Part shown: in pieces, positions 36,423-45,824 of the stretch
Position numbering within the stretch: the stretch's first letter is position 1
Layout of the letters: each line of letters begins with the position of its first letter
Assembly: GCA_030917845.1 (NCBI GenBank)
Contig: JAUPTY010000003.1
Coordinates: 1 to 47,601, forward strand
DNA length: 47,601 nt
Direction: 5' to 3'
Source of the DNA: Actinomycetota bacterium
Lineage (GTDB): Bacteria; Actinomycetota; Thermoleophilia; Solirubrobacterales; 70-9
The notes under the pieces: model-generated
The model's input: only the letters and a program-made list of their open reading frames with translations
What the model was told of the DNA's origin: nothing
Database searches by the model: none
Position numbers and translations under genes: made by a program

Positions 36423-36697
36423 CCTTGACCGTGCGTGGGGCCGGTCGCGGCCTTGAAGCCCTTGCCGGAAGCGGTCACCTTGACCTTCAGCTGCTTGCCC
36501 TTCTTCGCGGATTTCTTGACCTGAACCTTGATCTTGCGGGTCACGGTCTTGCCGGCCGTGTCTCCCAGGTAGGTCTCACCGAAATGCTGGAGACCGGTCG
36601 GGCCCGAAAGCGTCTGGGCTGCCTGGGCGGCAGAAGCTGGGACCAGCAGTAGTGCGGCAGCAGCGAACAGCGATACGACGAATCCCCGAGCGGACAT
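36415..36697 (-). pseudogene. Small secreted protein remnant (signal peptide plus K-rich beta domain), internal deletion
   Basis: MSARGFVVSLFAAAALLLVPASAAQAAQTLSGPTGLQHFGETYLGDTAGKTVTRKIKVQVKKSAKKGKQ...GFKAATG; alternate frame downstream reads APRTVKVK-stop at 36415. Confidence 0.55.
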
Positions 36698-36767
36698 GAA
36701 ACTCCCTGGTTAGATCTGGATGACAGTGCCAATATTACGAACACTGTACGGAAAGGGGGAGTTTCGG

Positions 36768-38552
36768 TCAGCGCCGCTTCTTCTTCATCGCCAGCCTGAT
36801 CGTCTTGTTCTTGTTGGCGTTGATGCCGCCGGTCGGGCGGAACGCGAAGGCCATCTTGACCTTGACCGTCCCGACCTTCCGGAGCTTCTTCAGCGCCCTG
36901 CCCTTGGTCCGGATCGTGAACTTGAGGGTGGTCGCCTTCTTCGTTGACTTCGACTGACCCTTGACCGTGCTGCTGCCCTTCAGGGTGACCTTGCCGCCGC
37001 TGGGCAGGATGACCGGGAGGGTCGCGGTGCCCTTCTTCCTGTTCAGCTTCACCTTGCCGAAGCGGAACTTGTTCGTCTGAAGTTCGACGGCTCCGATGTC
37101 GGCACCATTGGCCTGCTTTGCCTTGGAAAGGGGTACCGAGCCGAACTTGACCGGCCGGAGCAGCCCCCGCATATCGGTCTCCAGGAAGCTGAGCCCCTTG
37201 TTCACGACCGGGCTGTCCGCGGCCGGAAGCATGGTCAAGGTCGGCCCTCCGTTGTCAGCAAGAGGACCGAGCTTCAGGTCGCTGGCAGCGATGTCGGATC
37301 CGGCGACCGTTTCGGTGTAGAAGGCGTCGGGCATCGTTCCGATCAGGTTGAACGAACCCGCGATGTCGCCCTTGGCTTCCTCTGAAATGACGGAACTCGA
37401 GACGTCCGCCGGGGTGTTCCCCGAGACGATCGAATTCTTCACCGCGGCCGGCAGTATGGCCACGAGACCGGCGCCGCTGTACTCGGAGTTGAACGGATTA
37501 GTGGTCTGGTTCCCGGTGAGCGTTGAGGAATCAACCGTCAGGCCGAACGTGAAACTGGCTACCGCGCCGCCGGCCAGTTCGGCGCTGTTGGCGGTGAAGG
37601 TCGAGTTCAGGATCGAGGCCCGGCTGGCGGGCAAAGGAGCGTTCAGGTAAACGGCACCGCCTATCGAGGCACTGCTGTTGCCCACGAAAAGTGAAGAATC
37701 GATGTCCGTGTCGCTAGACCCGGTGAAGATGGCCCCGCCACCCAGGCCGCCTCCGTCGAGGTCGGCGGTGGCCTCGTTCCCGATGAACGTCGAACCGGTG
37801 ATTCCGGTCTTCATGCTCACGAAGTCTTCGACGGTCGGCGTGAAAACCGCCAACCCGCCGCCGGCCAACGCCGCAGTGTTGTTCGAGAAGCGGGAGTCGG
37901 TGATCGTGACCGAATCCTGCTCCCCGCCGAAGGCCGAGCCGCCGGCACCCATCTCTGCCTCGTTGTCGGAGATGGTCGTGTCGATGATCGAGAGGTCTGC
38001 GGAGTCGGCGATGAATCCGCCGCCCGAGTTCAGGGCCTTGTTGTCAATCAGCTCGGAGTCCCTGATGGTGAGGGACCCGCTCTGCATCAGGACTCCTCCA
38101 CCCGACTGCCCCTGATTCGACTCGATCCTGACTCCATCGAGCACCGAGGTGCCCTCAGCCAGTGCGACCGCTCCGCCTGCGACTGAGGAACCGTTCCTGA
38201 GCGTCAGTCCGGAGATCGTGGCGCCACCACCGATCACGACGAACATGGAATGGGCATCGCCGCCATCGATCGCCAGTTTGTCTGAGCCGGGACCCTGAAT
38301 CTCCAGCGGACCTGTCACCTGGGGCAGGTCCGAGCCGAGGTTGATCGTTCCCGAAAGTCCGGCCTGGAAGACGATCCGGTTCTCGGTGTCAGCCGAAGTC
38401 ACCACATCGTTCATCGCGGCCCTCAAAGTGCCGGGACTGGCACTGTCGGCAGTCGACGTGACGGTGAATTCTGCGGCCTGGGCCGTCGAGGCAAAGCTCA
38501 TCCCGACCAGGACCGTCGCTGCAATCAGAGCTGTCCTCATGTTTCCCTTCAT
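36768..38552 (-). CDS. Secreted right-handed beta-helix repeat protein with cationic C-terminal domain
   Basis: Signal peptide; repeats GGGATISGLTLRNGSSVAGGAV, GSLTIRDSELIDNKALNSGGGF, DSVTITDSRFSNNTAALAGGGL; ENRIVFQAGLSGTINLGSDLP; K/R-rich C-terminus ending MKKKRR. Confidence 0.85.
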   Translation of the reverse strand: MKGNMRTALIAATVLVGMSFASTAQAAEFTVTSTADSASPGTLRAAMNDVVTSADTENRIVFQAGLSGTINLGSDLPQVTGPLEIQGPGSDKLAIDGGDAHSMFVVIGGGATISGLTLRNGSSVAGGAVALAEGTSVLDGVRIESNQGQSGGGVLMQSGSLTIRDSELIDNKALNSGGGFIADSADLSIIDTTISDNEAEMGAGGSAFGGEQDSVTITDSRFSNNTAALAGGGLAVFTPTVEDFVSMKTGITGSTFIGNEATADLDGGGLGGGAIFTGSSDTDIDSSLFVGNSSASIGGAVYLNAPLPASRASILNSTFTANSAELAGGAVASFTFGLTVDSSTLTGNQTTNPFNSEYSGAGLVAILPAAVKNSIVSGNTPADVSSSVISEEAKGDIAGSFNLIGTMPDAFYTETVAGSDIAASDLKLGPLADNGGPTLTMLPAADSPVVNKGLSFLETDMRGLLRPVKFGSVPLSKAKQANGADIGAVELQTNKFRFGKVKLNRKKGTATLPVILPSGGKVTLKGSSTVKGQSKSTKKATTLKFTIRTKGRALKKLRKVGTVKVKMAFAFRPTGGINANKNKTIRLAMKKKRR

Positions 38553-40021
38553 CGGATTCGGATCGATCGGAATGAACTGCCGGTTTTCGCGGACTTCGCG
38601 GAGACTGTGAACCGGACCTTGATCCGGCTACCCGCGGCGGTGCCTGGTTTGACCCGGATCCGGATCTTCTTCGTCACCGGCTTGCCGGCCGCGATCGACT
38701 TGATCCTGATCGGCTTGGCTTTGGCCGCGAGTGACTTCGGGAGCACCGTTTTCAGGGTGACACCCTTGGCCGTTATCTCACCACGGTTGTAGATCTTCGC
38801 CTTGAGGGTCACGGTTGATCCCGGAGCTGCCCGCCGCGGTCCGAAAACTCTGACCGCCAGCTCCGCCGGGGTTTTCTCCCTGGCGGACCCGGAAAGCTTG
38901 ATCGTCTTGCTGCCGAAGGTTCCGGTGACGACCAGGTCGGCCTTGTGGCTGCCCTTCGTGGTCGGCTTGAAGGTCACGTCGAAATCGCAGCGGCCCTGGA
39001 AGCCGAGGTTCTGGCAATTGCCGGCGTCGTAATCGAGCGAATATGACGAGGCCGCCGGACCGGATATAGCGGCGGAATCGACGTCGATCGGGGTGATGCT
39101 GCCGGAGGTGAGGCTGGCGGTCCCCGTCGAGCGGCTGCCGATGATCTTTTCGCCGAACCTGATGTAGGGAGTGACCTCGACCTGGGGGTCGGATCCCGAC
39201 CCGCTCAGGGGAACTTTGATGGTGCCAAAGTTCCCATACAGCGAAAGGACGCTCTCGTAGGTCAGGAAGTTCGGGGGAGTGAAAGAAACCTCGATGTCGC
39301 AGGATTCGCCGGCGTCAATTTGGAGGCATTCGTCGGGCTGCGAATAGGAAAATGCCGGCGTGAAGGAGGTGGAGCCGTCCGGCAGCGTGATCTCGGAATG
39401 ACTGAGGAGTAGCCGGGAGGTTCCGGTGGAGTTGAGGGTCACGGTCTTGGTCGAGGTGGTGTCCGCCGGGACCAGGCCCCAATCGAGGCTGGACGGGCTC
39501 ACCGAAGCATCGCTGTTGTTCGCAACGTTGGCGCTGAGCGGGATCTCCACGGTGTTGCCTTCGACCTGTTCCAGCATGCCGAACGCCATCAACTTGAGTG
39601 TCTCGGTGTACTCGCCTTCAGCCAACACGTACGGCCTGAATTGCACCTTGAATTGACAGCTCCCACCCTCGCTGGTCTGGATCTGGAAGTGGCTTTCTAG
39701 TCCGACGCCGGGGTTGTAGATCTCGCAGTTCCCGCCCGAAACGCTGAAAGGATCGGGGGCGCGGAAGGGATTCGGAACGGGTGTGCTGGCGAATGAAGGT
39801 TCGACAGAGGTGATGTTCACGTCACCCGTGTTCGTGATCGTTATCGACGCCTCGTAGGTCTCGCTGTCAAATGGATCGAACGCGCCGGAAGGATCGTGGG
39901 GGCTGACGAACTCGACCGAGGTCACGTTGGCCGAAAACTCAGGCGCAGCCGATGCTGACGCAGGCACGATCATGAGCAGCGCGGCCAGCGCCGCTACTAC
40001 CAACCCTTTTTTCGACCCCAT
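38549..40021 (-). CDS. Secreted choice-of-anchor D (ASH-like) Ig-fold protein with CARDB/DUF11-like C-terminal domain
   Basis: Signal peptide; repeated CxFxVxFxP motifs (SCQFKVQFRPY, SCDIEVSFTPPNF, RCDFDVTFKPTTKGSHKADLVV); ATGA coupling to downstream gene. Confidence 0.82.
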   Translation of the reverse strand: MGSKKGLVVAALAALLMIVPASASAAPEFSANVTSVEFVSPHDPSGAFDPFDSETYEASITITNTGDVNITSVEPSFASTPVPNPFRAPDPFSVSGGNCEIYNPGVGLESHFQIQTSEGGSCQFKVQFRPYVLAEGEYTETLKLMAFGMLEQVEGNTVEIPLSANVANNSDASVSPSSLDWGLVPADTTSTKTVTLNSTGTSRLLLSHSEITLPDGSTSFTPAFSYSQPDECLQIDAGESCDIEVSFTPPNFLTYESVLSLYGNFGTIKVPLSGSGSDPQVEVTPYIRFGEKIIGSRSTGTASLTSGSITPIDVDSAAISGPAASSYSLDYDAGNCQNLGFQGRCDFDVTFKPTTKGSHKADLVVTGTFGSKTIKLSGSAREKTPAELAVRVFGPRRAAPGSTVTLKAKIYNRGEITAKGVTLKTVLPKSLAAKAKPIRIKSIAAGKPVTKKIRIRVKPGTAAGSRIKVRFTVSAKSAKTGSSFRSIRIR

Positions 40022-40146
40022 GGTTCCTTCCGATGATGGGTCTGAAGACCCTGCCTGTACAGCTCAATGACACCGCTGCCATAGGAAAGTATCGCCCTGT
40101 CCGGGATTTATCCAGTCGGTCGAGGCGATTGAGGTGCTGGCTGCAT

Positions 40147-40191
40147 CGAGATTGAAGTTAGCGTCGAATAGCGCCGGTAACTTCAATCTCG
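40147..40191. repeat. 14-bp perfect inverted repeat, 17-nt loop
   Basis: CGAGATTGAAGTTA (40147-40160) ... TAACTTCAATCTCG (40178-40191), just 3' of metH. Confidence 0.8.
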
Positions 40192-40199
40192 GCGGTCGA

Positions 40200-43100
40200 T
40201 CAGGCCGGGGAGGGTTCGCCTTCCGCCTCGATCGATCCGTCGTCCGGATCGTCTTCGGGCGGATTGGCGGAGCGGTCGCTGAGCTCGATCACTTCGTCCG
40301 GCGAGGGGCCGTCCTTGGGTATGAAGCCTGACTTCATGCCGAAGTAGACCGCGTCCGGGTGATGGCTGATGATCGCGACCGTCGACTGTTCCGGCATCAC
40401 GGCGAAACCGTCACTGAGGTACATGCCGATCTGGTTCAGATCAAGCAGTTCCCAGACCTTTTCGTGCTCGGACTGGTCCGGGCAGGCGGGGTAGCCCCAG
40501 GAGTAGCGGCGGCCCTGATGCGGCTCGATGCCGAGGTCCGATCGGACCTCCTGATGGAGCCACTCGGCCAGACCTTCGGCACTCTGGACTCCGATGCCGT
40601 GGGTGAAGAGCTGTTCAGCGAACTCACCGTCTTCCTCGAGCTTGTCCATCACGTCCGTGACCTCGGCGCCGACCGTCACGCCCTGCAGGGCGACCACGTC
40701 CCGCACGCCGTCATCACCGAGCGGCCGGTAGAAGTCGGCCAGGCAGATCCGGTCGTGCTTCGGCTGCCTCGGGAAGACCAGGCGGTTGATTTCCTTGTCC
40801 TGGTCCTCGGGATCGAAAATGACCAGCTCGTTGCCGTCGGAGTTGCAGGGGAAGTAGCCAAGCACGGCCTTGGGGTGGAGGTAGTCCTGCTCGGCCCACA
40901 TGCGTTCGAGTCGGGGACGGAAGTCCTCGCTTACGAGCTTCTCCCACTCCTCGCCCTTGACGCCCCGCCCGCCCCAGTGGAGCTTGAACAGGACATGCAG
41001 GTCGAGGTGATTGAAAATGTCGTCGATGTCGACCGGGATCTCGCGAACCCCCCAGAACGGCGGATCGGGAATTGGAGCATCGGGGTTGGCGGCCGAACGG
41101 ACCGAGTCGTCGGTCACCGGGGGACCGTCGTCGACGACCACCGGCTTGTTGCGGAAAGTCTCGGCCTCCTGGCGCAGCTTCTCGACCAGCGCTGTGCGCG
41201 CCTCGGGCTCGATAAGGGCGTCCATCGTGTCGAGCCCCTGGAAGGCGTCCTTGCAGTAGAAGACACCCGGCTCGTAGATCTCGTCCGACTCGCGTCCGTT
41301 CGGGTAGAGCACCCTTCGGCCGAAGTCACGGTTGATTGCGGCGCCACCGATCAGCACCGGGTATTCGAGCCCGCGTGAATGAAGTTCCTGGATCGCAATC
41401 GGCATCTGCTTCGAAGTCGAGACCAGCAGGGCGGAGAGACCGATCGCGTCGGCTTCATGTTCCTCGGCAGCATCGAGAATCACGTCAACCGGCACCTGCT
41501 TGCCGAGGTCGACCACGGTGTAGCCGTTGTTGGTCAGGATCGTGTTGACCAGCGACTTGCCGATGTCATGGACGTCACCGAAGACGGTCGCAATCACGAC
41601 CTTGCCCTTGGTGTGGCCTTCCATCCGGTCGAGATAGTTCTCGAGCCTGGCGACAGCCTTCTTCATGACCTCGGCTGACTGCAGCACGAAGGGCAGGATC
41701 AGCTCGCCGGCCCCGAACTTGTCGCCGACTTCCTTCATCGCGGGGAGCAGCACCTCGTTCAGGGTCGGCACCGCGCCGATCTTCTTGACCGAAAGGTCGA
41801 TCCAGTCCTCGACGCCTTCCTTCTTGCGGCGCAGGATGTGGAAGTGGAGGGCTTCCTCCGGCTCCATGCCGGCGGTCGCATCCTCGGCTTCTTCCTCAGC
41901 TTCATCACCCTTCGATTCGAAGTGGGCGATGAACCTTTCCAGCGCGTCTTCGCGGCGGTTGAAGACCAGGTCCTCGGTCAGTTCCACCTCTTCGGCCGGG
42001 ATCTCGCCGTAAGGCTTGATGTGGTTCGGGTTGACCATCGCCAGGTCCAGCCCGGCGTCCACGCAGTGGTGGAGGAAGATCGAGTTGAGGACCGCGCGGG
42101 CGGGCAGGCCGACCCCGAAGCTCACGTTGGAAACACCGAGTGAGGTCTTGACTCCGGGGATTTCCGCCTTGATCCGGCGGATGCCCTCGATCGTCTCGAT
42201 CGCGGACGGCCGCCACTCCTCGTCACCGGTGGTCAGGGTGAAGGTGAGGTCGTCGAAGATCAGCGATTCGCGATCGAGTCCGTGCTCGTCAACCACCATC
42301 TCGGTGATCCGTTTGGCGATCTCGACCTTGCGGTCCGCCGTTTTCGCCATGCCGACTTCGTCGATGGTCAGGGCGATCAGGCAGGCGCCATGGGCCTTGG
42401 CCAGCGGGACCACGGTGTCGAGCTTGTCGCGGCCTGCTTCGAGGTTGACCGAGTTGACGATCGCCCGGCCGGGGATCTGCTCCAGGGCGGTCTTGATCAC
42501 GTTCGGTTCGGTCGAGTCGATCTGGATCGGGGAGGGCTGGGTCAGCGAGATCCGCTTGACCACTTCCCTCATCTGCTCGTCCTCGTCCTGGCGCTCGACC
42601 AGAGCCACGCAGATGTCGAGCACATGGGCTCCGCCTTCGACCTGGTCTTCGGCGACCTGGGTCAGCGAGTCGTAGTCATCGGCCAGCAGCAGTTCCTTGG
42701 CCCGGCGTGAACCCTGCGAGTTGACCCGCTCGCCGACCATGGTCGGGGTTGGTTCCTGAACCAGTGGGGTGGAGGTCATCATCGAAGAGACCCGGATTTC
42801 GCCCGGTTCGGGGCGCGGGCCGGGCTTCAGGCCCTTTACCCGTTCGCTGATCGCCTTGATGTGCTCCGGGGTGGTGCCGCAGCAGCCACCGACCACGCCG
42901 ACGCCGTAGCGCTCGACGAATTCGCCGAGGGATTTGGCCAGGGGCCCGGGTTCCTCGGGGAAGATCGTTTCGCCGTCCGGACCCTGGAGGGGCAGGCCGG
43001 CGTTGGGGATGCAGTGGACCGGCACGGTCGAGTTCTCGCCGAGGTAGCGGATCGCGTCCCGCATGTCTTCGGGACCGGTCGAGCAGTTCAGGCCGATCAC

Positions 43101-43769
43101 GTCCACCCTAAGTGCCTCCAGGGTGGTCAGCACCGCCTGGATGTCGGTGCCGAGCAGCATCTTGCCGCCGTTCGGCAGGAGCGAGACTGAAACCTGGATC
43201 GGGACTTCGCGGCCAACCTCCTCGAAGGCGGCGCGGGCACCGAAGATCGCCGCCTTGACTTCGAGGATGTCCTGGGCGGTCTCGATGATGATCAGGTCCG
43301 ATCCGCCCCGGACCAGGCCGCTGGCCTGTTCGGTGAAGACGGTGACCAGTTCGGGGAACTGGATCTTGCCGAGGGTCGGATCATCGGAAGCGGGCAGGTG
43401 ACCGGTCGGGCCGATCGAGCCGGCCACGAAGCGGTCCGGGCCGGCCGCCTTGCGGGCAATTTCGGCGGCCTTGACGTTGATTTCCTCGGTGTGGGCTTCC
43501 AGGCCCCATTCCTCGAGCTTGATCCGGGATGCCTGGAAGGTGTCGGTCTCGACGACCTCGGCTCCCGCTTCGATCATCGAGTTGTGGACACCTTCGATCA
43601 CGTCGGGACGATTCAGCACCAGCGCTTCGTGGCATTTGCCGAGTAGTCCGCCGTAATCCTCCTGAGTCAGGTCGAACATCTCCAGGGTCGCGCCCATGCC
43701 GCCGTCAAAGACGACTATGTGGTCGGCGATTGCCCCAAGATAGTCACGTTGGTTGTCGCTTTGGGCCAT
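40200..43769 (-). CDS. metH: Cobalamin-dependent methionine synthase
   Basis: 1189 aa; Hcy-binding GGCCGTTPEHI, pterin-binding MVGERVNSQGSRRAKELL, B12-binding FGDVHDIGKSLVNTILTNNGY, C-terminal reactivation domain. Confidence 0.96.
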   Translation of the reverse strand: MAQSDNQRDYLGAIADHIVVFDGGMGATLEMFDLTQEDYGGLLGKCHEALVLNRPDVIEGVHNSMIEAGAEVVETDTFQASRIKLEEWGLEAHTEEINVKAAEIARKAAGPDRFVAGSIGPTGHLPASDDPTLGKIQFPELVTVFTEQASGLVRGGSDLIIIETAQDILEVKAAIFGARAAFEEVGREVPIQVSVSLLPNGGKMLLGTDIQAVLTTLEALRVDVIGLNCSTGPEDMRDAIRYLGENSTVPVHCIPNAGLPLQGPDGETIFPEEPGPLAKSLGEFVERYGVGVVGGCCGTTPEHIKAISERVKGLKPGPRPEPGEIRVSSMMTSTPLVQEPTPTMVGERVNSQGSRRAKELLLADDYDSLTQVAEDQVEGGAHVLDICVALVERQDEDEQMREVVKRISLTQPSPIQIDSTEPNVIKTALEQIPGRAIVNSVNLEAGRDKLDTVVPLAKAHGACLIALTIDEVGMAKTADRKVEIAKRITEMVVDEHGLDRESLIFDDLTFTLTTGDEEWRPSAIETIEGIRRIKAEIPGVKTSLGVSNVSFGVGLPARAVLNSIFLHHCVDAGLDLAMVNPNHIKPYGEIPAEEVELTEDLVFNRREDALERFIAHFESKGDEAEEEAEDATAGMEPEEALHFHILRRKKEGVEDWIDLSVKKIGAVPTLNEVLLPAMKEVGDKFGAGELILPFVLQSAEVMKKAVARLENYLDRMEGHTKGKVVIATVFGDVHDIGKSLVNTILTNNGYTVVDLGKQVPVDVILDAAEEHEADAIGLSALLVSTSKQMPIAIQELHSRGLEYPVLIGGAAINRDFGRRVLYPNGRESDEIYEPGVFYCKDAFQGLDTMDALIEPEARTALVEKLRQEAETFRNKPVVVDDGPPVTDDSVRSAANPDAPIPDPPFWGVREIPVDIDDIFNHLDLHVLFKLHWGGRGVKGEEWEKLVSEDFRPRLERMWAEQDYLHPKAVLGYFPCNSDGNELVIFDPEDQDKEINRLVFPRQPKHDRICLADFYRPLGDDGVRDVVALQGVTVGAEVTDVMDKLEEDGEFAEQLFTHGIGVQSAEGLAEWLHQEVRSDLGIEPHQGRRYSWGYPACPDQSEHEKVWELLDLNQIGMYLSDGFAVMPEQSTVAIISHHPDAVYFGMKSGFIPKDGPSPDEVIELSDRSANPPEDDPDDGSIEAEGEPSPA

Positions 43770-43838
43770 CCGACGAGGATAGCGAGGTATGTATCCGGAT
43801 CAGGATTCGGGAGTTGGCCTGTGTTCTAGGTTTGTGGG

Positions 43839-44351
43839 ATGACCGGGGATACGTCGTACATTGCCCTGCTGAGGGCAGTCAACGTTGGCGGTTCGGGCAA
43901 GCTGCCGATGGCTGACCTGCGAGATCTGGCCGAGCAGGCCGGTTTCCGGCAGGTCAGTACCTATATCGCCAGCGGCAACCTGCTCTTCGCGTCCGAAATG
44001 AATGAGAAGCGGGTCAAGAAGACGATCGAGGACGCACTCGAGTCTTACGCTGGCAGCCGGATCGAAGTGATGGTCAGGACCGCGGCCGAGATGAGGAAGG
44101 TCGAACTCGACAACCCTTTCCGCGAGGTCGCTTACAACCGGATCGGCGTGATCTTCCTCGATCACCCGCCACCAAAGAGCTTCGAGGAAAAGGGGGTGAA
44201 GAACGAGGTGCTCAAACCAGGCAAACGGGAGATCTACGTTCACTACCCCGATGGCATGGGCCGCTCGAAACTGAAGATCCCGGTCGCCCGCTTCGGCACC
44301 ACCCGCAACATGAACACGGTCACGAAACTGGCGGGGTTGGCCAGCGGCTGA
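43839..44351 (+). CDS. DUF1697 family protein
   Basis: YIALLRAVNVGGSGKLPMADLRDLAEQAGFRQVSTYIASGNLLF. Confidence 0.92.
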   Translation: MTGDTSYIALLRAVNVGGSGKLPMADLRDLAEQAGFRQVSTYIASGNLLFASEMNEKRVKKTIEDALESYAGSRIEVMVRTAAEMRKVELDNPFREVAYNRIGVIFLDHPPPKSFEEKGVKNEVLKPGKREIYVHYPDGMGRSKLKIPVARFGTTRNMNTVTKLAGLASG

Positions 44352-45092
44352 TCAGGGCCGGTCCTTGTGCAGCGGGCAGGCCTGGCAGAGGTTGCTGCCG
44401 GGAGTGCGGTAGGCCAGACAGCAGGTGTTGCGGAGGTGGAACTCCTCGCCCCATTCGTCCTCCTCCCGCACGAGTTCGATTCGGAGCCGCGGGTCCGGGC
44501 TTTCCGGGCCGACCGTGAGGTGGCTCAACTCGAGGGCGAGTTCTGGCCGGTCGAAAGCCTTTCCGGACCAGACCAGCGATTGGGCCAGGCGATCAGATGC
44601 CGCGTGCCAGAGGGTCTTGGTCGGCCGCAGGCCCTGATCGTCGAGCCAGGCGATGGTCGGCTCCAGCAAGGCGACGAATCCGGTTCTGAACTGATCGGCA
44701 AGGCCCGCCGGATCCTCGGACTCGAGGCCCTGGGTGCCGATCAATCCGGTGGCCCGGATCAGCCCGCCCTCGGCGGCCAGCAGGACATTGTCAGGGGAGA
44801 GATCAGGGAGCTGGCCGGCGGCGACCAGGAACGATCCACCCAGATCAGCCAGCGCCCGGGCCAGGCTTTCGAGAAGCCACTCGGCCCGGATGTGATCCTC
44901 CGGCGGCCCGGCCAGTCCGCTGATCCTGCCCAGAAGCAGTGACTGGACCCGGCCGTTCTCATCGAGTTCGGCCGCCGGGAACCAGCCCTCACCGGGCCGG
45001 TCTCGCTGGCGGATGATGATCCCGTAGCCGTCAGCGGTCGCTGCGCTGACCCTGCGCAGGGTTCGATCCAGATCTGTTTCCTTGGTGTTCAA
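44352..45092 (-). CDS. FhuF-like (2Fe-2S) iron-siderophore reductase family protein
   Basis: C-terminal FHLRNTCCLAYRTPGSNLCQACPLH (CC-x10-C-x2-C). Confidence 0.75.
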   Translation of the reverse strand: MNTKETDLDRTLRRVSAATADGYGIIIRQRDRPGEGWFPAAELDENGRVQSLLLGRISGLAGPPEDHIRAEWLLESLARALADLGGSFLVAAGQLPDLSPDNVLLAAEGGLIRATGLIGTQGLESEDPAGLADQFRTGFVALLEPTIAWLDDQGLRPTKTLWHAASDRLAQSLVWSGKAFDRPELALELSHLTVGPESPDPRLRIELVREEDEWGEEFHLRNTCCLAYRTPGSNLCQACPLHKDRP

Positions 45093-45098
45093 TTCCGG

Positions 45099-45824
45099 TT
45101 GACTTACTCCGAATTACTAGAATCGCAGGTCGCTTTGCAGATCGAAGAATTCCTATTTTCCATTTCCGATGCCCTGCTCTGGCCAGTTCTGGTCTCGGCA
45201 CTGCTCGCCCTTGCCTGGTCTGTGATCGAGATCGGGATTCTCGCCGCGGAGCTCTGGCGCCGACGTTGGCGTTCGATCGGGGCTCTCGAGAACGCGGTCG
45301 ACCAGGCCGAGATTGACATTGCCCAAGGAGATCAGATCGGCGCGATCTCGGCGCTTTCGTCGGTTTCATGGAGCCGGCCAATGCGGGACACGATGCAGTC
45401 GATCGTCACTCTGCGGCCATCGCCCGACGCCGAGAACCGGATCGCCAAGCGCATGGCCGATTACGACTACACCTCGCTCAGGCGCCTCGAACGGACCCGG
45501 ATTCTGGTCCGCATGGGCCCCGCGCTCGGTCTGATGGGCACCCTGATCCCGCTCTCACCGGCCCTTGCCGGTCTTGCCGACGGCAACGTCACCGAACTGA
45601 CCGACAACCTGCGGGTTGCCTTCGGCGTGACCGTGGCCGGTCTGCTCACCGGTGCGCTCGCCTTTGCCGTCTCGCTGATCCGTGACCGCCTCTACGCCCA
45701 GGACTTCTCTGACGTTGAATACGCGGCCGCGAACCTCGCTCCCGACAAACACCTGGCCCAGCACTTCGTGCCCTCGACGGTCGAGCACGGCCACAGCACC
45801 CAGGTGTCGATGGGGAATCCCTGA
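45099..45824 (+). CDS. MotA/TolQ/ExbB-family proton channel protein
   Basis: N-terminal TM, cytosolic loop, RILVRMGPALGLMGTLIPLSPALAGLADGNVTELTDNLRVAFGVTVAGLLTGALAFAVSLIRDRLY. TTG start, uncertain. Confidence 0.85.
   Translation: MTYSELLESQVALQIEEFLFSISDALLWPVLVSALLALAWSVIEIGILAAELWRRRWRSIGALENAVDQAEIDIAQGDQIGAISALSSVSWSRPMRDTMQSIVTLRPSPDAENRIAKRMADYDYTSLRRLERTRILVRMGPALGLMGTLIPLSPALAGLADGNVTELTDNLRVAFGVTVAGLLTGALAFAVSLIRDRLYAQDFSDVEYAAANLAPDKHLAQHFVPSTVEHGHSTQVSMGNP

Noticed and set aside
40359-41378. 339-aa plus ORF
   Set aside because: Shadow of metH; no recognisable domain.
43770-43838. Possible cobalamin or SAM riboswitch upstream of metH
   Set aside because: Only 69 bp separate metH from the divergent gene and a -10-like TATCCT sits 6 nt from the metH start; no room for a riboswitch leader.
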